The notes beneath the pieces are model-generated. The model did not search any database and was not told the origin of the DNA. It saw nothing but the letters and a program-made list of their open reading frames with translations. A program made the position numbers and the translations under genes. Below, piece after piece: positions 61,805 through 64,000 of a stretch of DNA of 64,000 nt. Origin of the DNA: Mucilaginibacter empetricola (GTDB lineage: Bacteria > Bacteroidota > Bacteroidia > Sphingobacteriales > Sphingobacteriaceae); the NCBI RefSeq assembly GCF_024808665.1, contig NZ_JANUBZ010000011.1, positions 153,967 through 217,966 of the forward strand. Direction: 5' to 3'. The first letter of the stretch is position 1; the number at the start of each line of letters is the position of its first letter.

Positions 61805-63892
61805 CGATACCGGCTGTTCATCCGTTGGTTTTTCCTGCGTATCGGATTGCCGATCCGCACCCTTTATCGGCCCTCTGTTTTCCCGCCCGGTTTTTCTTGA
61901 TTTGGCAGACTTTTTGGATTTATATTTCGCCTGTTCGGGATTATTTGCTTTGGCTTCATCCAGTTTTTTGAGTTCCGCCGCAATCAGCCTTCCCACGTCC
62001 TTTTTGATGCGCTGGTAATTCGCCTGTATATCTTCTGCTGTAACATTGCCAACTTTGGGGATTTCTTTATAGCCCGCTATTTCTCTGGCGATAGCCTCAT
62101 GATTCTGCTGTATTTCGGCATGGAACATTTTGAGTTTGATCTTTTCCTCGGGATTATCCGCTACCATCCCCACAAACTCGCCCGATGATAGGGCAGATAT
62201 TTTGGATGCGGGTATCGCATAATCCATCGCGGTCGTCCTGGTTATAGACGTTTCGTCGCTCATAATCGTCTTGCTATTTTTATCCTGCACGATCTTGCCA
62301 AAATTATCAGATAATTTGGCCGCTGTATCGCCTGTAACCTGCCCACTAATGATATTACCCACAATACCCGTAATTACATCTGCCTGTTCACCGCCGTAAT
62401 CTTTCTTTAGCTGGCTAAAGTCCTGTACCGCTATAGTAGTAGCTACTTTATTGCTTCTTGCTGTGGCGATCAGGCTATCCATATTGTTAAAATAGATGGT
62501 CGGGAACTCGTCAAAGATCAGGCTGCTTTTGAGTTGCCCCTTACGGTTCACCAGCTTGATCATACGGGAAGTATAAAGGGATAACACGGCACCATACGTT
62601 TGCAGTTTCTGCGGGTTATTGCCCACACAAACGATCTTTGGTTCGCTCGGGTTGTTGATGTCCAGCGTGAAATCATTGCCGCTTAAAACGTAGTATAACT
62701 GCGGTGAGGATAAGCGCGCCAAACCGATCTTGGCGCTGGCAATCTGGCCCTCCAACTGCTCCATTGCCTTATTTTGATAAGCAGATATAAATGGATTGAC
62801 CAATACTTTTACTTCCTCCTGCTGTTGTAATACCGCAAACAAATGGTCATACTCCGCTTGCATCAATTCAATCACATGCGGCAATGTACAATAACGCCCA
62901 TTTTCATACTTGCGCAAATACCAGATGATGGCGGTCAGAAAATTGATGGGGCTTTCCACGAAAAAATCACCCTGTTTGGATATCCACTCGCGATTCAGGC
63001 CCAGCATAATGGTACGCGATGCTTCGGTCGCATCGGTAATATCTTCCATACTGGCCGGGTCAAGCGGGTTACAGCGGTGCCTGATCTCGTCAAAACTAAT
63101 TACATAGAATTTAGGCTTGACGGGATAGAGCTTATAATATCTCAATAGTGCATTATAGGCAATGATCGATAAGTCGTCATACTTAAAATCATAAATAAAC
63201 ATCGAGAAGCCTTTTTTGATATGCTGGTCAATAATATGCCGTATGACAAAATAAGATTTACCCGCGCCAGGTGTACCGGCCACTAATAAACCCCGGAATG
63301 GATTGATCACGTTTATCCAGCTATTCCGTATTTCGCCCTTGAGGTTATATTTCGCGGGCAGGTTGATGGAATATTCATTTTGCAGTAACCTTTCTTCCTG
63401 CGGGAAGCTTTCGTTATAGGTGTTGAAAATATCTTTTTGGAAACTGTCTTTGAGCAACCGGGATAGTTGCGTACCGCCTGATAAGATGAGCAGGTAACCT
63501 ATAGACGTAATTGCAACATAGCTTATAGCGATGGTGTTGATACTGGCGGGCAGATGAAAACACAGGACACTGGCGAAATACAAGATGGCACCAATGACAA
63601 TATAGGTCGACAAGGTTTTCTTGTTAATATCCTCATCTTTTTTGCCTTTGGCACCCATCAGGGAAATGACCAGGAAAAGCAGAGCCGCCAGCTTGGGTTT
63701 GAAAATTGAGTGAAACAGGCTTGTCCGCGCGATATTGGCGACCAGCCGGGTGGTTATTTTGGCTGTCCAGCCCCAATGCGCAAATAAGATATAGCAGGTA
63801 ATATAAAAATGCAGGATTAAAATCGTGCCGCTGATCAATCGGGTTAAATCGATGATCTTGCGTAGTCCTCTTGAATCTTCTCCGGTATCCAT
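61799..63892 (-). CDS. MobC-type coupling protein (TraG/VirD4 family)
   Basis: I chose the ATG at 63892 (MDTGEDSRGLRKIIDLTRLI) because an AGGAGGGG stretch precedes it; the frame is open to 63967. The 697-residue protein has N-terminal membrane helices, Walker A (GTPGAGKSYF, about residue 205), a Walker B region (LKSSLIFDEFPTIYFNN, about 440-455) and a basic C-terminal tail. This is the pattern of the conjugal coupling protein, MobC in CTnDOT-like systems. It should bring relaxosome DNA to the channel. Upstream mob genes lie beyond the window's edge. Confidence 0.85.
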   Translation of the reverse strand: MDTGEDSRGLRKIIDLTRLISGTILILHFYITCYILFAHWGWTAKITTRLVANIARTSLFHSIFKPKLAALLFLVISLMGAKGKKDEDINKKTLSTYIVIGAILYFASVLCFHLPASINTIAISYVAITSIGYLLILSGGTQLSRLLKDSFQKDIFNTYNESFPQEERLLQNEYSINLPAKYNLKGEIRNSWINVINPFRGLLVAGTPGAGKSYFVIRHIIDQHIKKGFSMFIYDFKYDDLSIIAYNALLRYYKLYPVKPKFYVISFDEIRHRCNPLDPASMEDITDATEASRTIMLGLNREWISKQGDFFVESPINFLTAIIWYLRKYENGRYCTLPHVIELMQAEYDHLFAVLQQQEEVKVLVNPFISAYQNKAMEQLEGQIASAKIGLARLSSPQLYYVLSGNDFTLDINNPSEPKIVCVGNNPQKLQTYGAVLSLYTSRMIKLVNRKGQLKSSLIFDEFPTIYFNNMDSLIATARSNKVATTIAVQDFSQLKKDYGGEQADVITGIVGNIISGQVTGDTAAKLSDNFGKIVQDKNSKTIMSDETSITRTTAMDYAIPASKISALSSGEFVGMVADNPEEKIKLKMFHAEIQQNHEAIAREIAGYKEIPKVGNVTAEDIQANYQRIKKDVGRLIAAELKKLDEAKANNPEQAKYKSKKSAKSRKTGRENRGPIKGADRQSDTQEKPTDEQPVSL

Positions 63893-64000
63893 AAAGCCCC
63901 TCCTAAATCCTCCCCGGTAGGCTACTGTGTGTACACATTTTTTTGATAATTGAGGAGGAGCGACCATCCTTCATAAACGTTATAGAATTTAACCAAGCCC

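Larger units (their letters stand above)
25151..63892. mobile_element. Integrative conjugative element, CTnDOT-like tra type (partial)
   Basis: The interval holds DUF932-type accessory genes, a HEPN/ParB/Dam cargo, a tra operon (TraE to TraM), two RteC-like regulators, a SusC/SusD rhamnosidase locus as cargo and a MobC-type coupling protein. The coordinates mark only the first and last recognised element genes. Relaxase, integrase, TraN and both attachment sites are not visible, so the element extends past the right edge. Gene content matches the Bacteroidetes conjugative transposon family. Confidence 0.85.

Overview
The window looks like chromosome from a member of the Bacteroidetes, most likely the Sphingobacteriaceae (Mucilaginibacter/Pedobacter-like). 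The reasons are paired SusC/SusD genes under a FecI/FecR switch, tra genes of the CTnDOT type (TraE to TraM), RteC-like regulators, a MobC-type coupling protein, weak Shine-Dalgarno usage and an AT-leaning base composition. No 16S gene is present, so the genus is an inference.

Region 1 (1-8.9 kb) is an exopolysaccharide cluster on the + strand. It holds the tail of a membrane O-acyltransferase, five GT4-type glycosyltransferases (the last WcaI-like), a WcaF-like hexapeptide acetyltransferase, a GT2 glycosyltransferase and a small predicted outer-membrane protein. Strong hairpin terminators close it. Region 2 (9-22.3 kb) is ordinary chromosome: a TPR sensor histidine kinase, a PI-PLC-like phosphodiesterase, a Crp/Fnr-type regulator, a secreted metallo-beta-lactamase-fold hydrolase, a DUF2306-like membrane protein, a membrane-anchored AraC regulator and two alpha/beta hydrolases. 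Between 17.9 and 21.3 kb lies a repeat nest. A roughly 390-bp module carrying a 41-codon membrane-peptide ORF occurs twice around a membrane-bound hydrolase gene. Its two-hairpin tail recurs as a tandem repeat, and one copy is split by a MITE-like palindromic insertion. tRNA-Gly(GCC) follows at 22.1 kb.

Region 3 (22.4-24.8 kb), next to the tRNA, is an AT-rich two-gene operon. One gene encodes a protein with a SEC-C zinc motif and HNH-like signatures, the other a protein with a RES-like C-terminal domain; together they are a defence or toxin candidate. Region 4 (about 25 kb to beyond the right edge) is a large integrative conjugative element. It opens with DUF932 and companion genes and a 600-bp structured non-coding segment. 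It then carries an AT-rich three-gene cargo: a HEPN protein, a ParB-like protein and a DNA adenine methylase. Next come a histone-H1-like gene, a DUF3945-like gene and a minus-strand tra operon (TraM, L, K, J, three related VirB5-like proteins, a lipoprotein, TraG, F, E), then an RteC-like regulator.

Between that regulator and a second RteC-like gene sits a 16-kb plus-strand catabolic locus: FecI sigma factor, FecR anti-sigma factor, SusC, SusD, a thioredoxin-fold protein, a propeller-amidohydrolase, a lipocalin-like protein, an esterase, a GH78 alpha-L-rhamnosidase and a GNAT acetyltransferase. It reads as an inducible system for taking up and dismantling a rhamnose-containing compound, carried as element cargo. 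The second RteC gene is followed by a 15-bp perfect inverted repeat, a membrane-anchored LuxR-type regulator and the MobC coupling protein. The relaxase and integrase are not in the window, and neither element end could be located.

The best candidates for an undescribed system are the HEPN-ParB-Dam operon (28.35-31.61 kb) and the SEC-C/HNH plus RES operon (22.37-24.82 kb).
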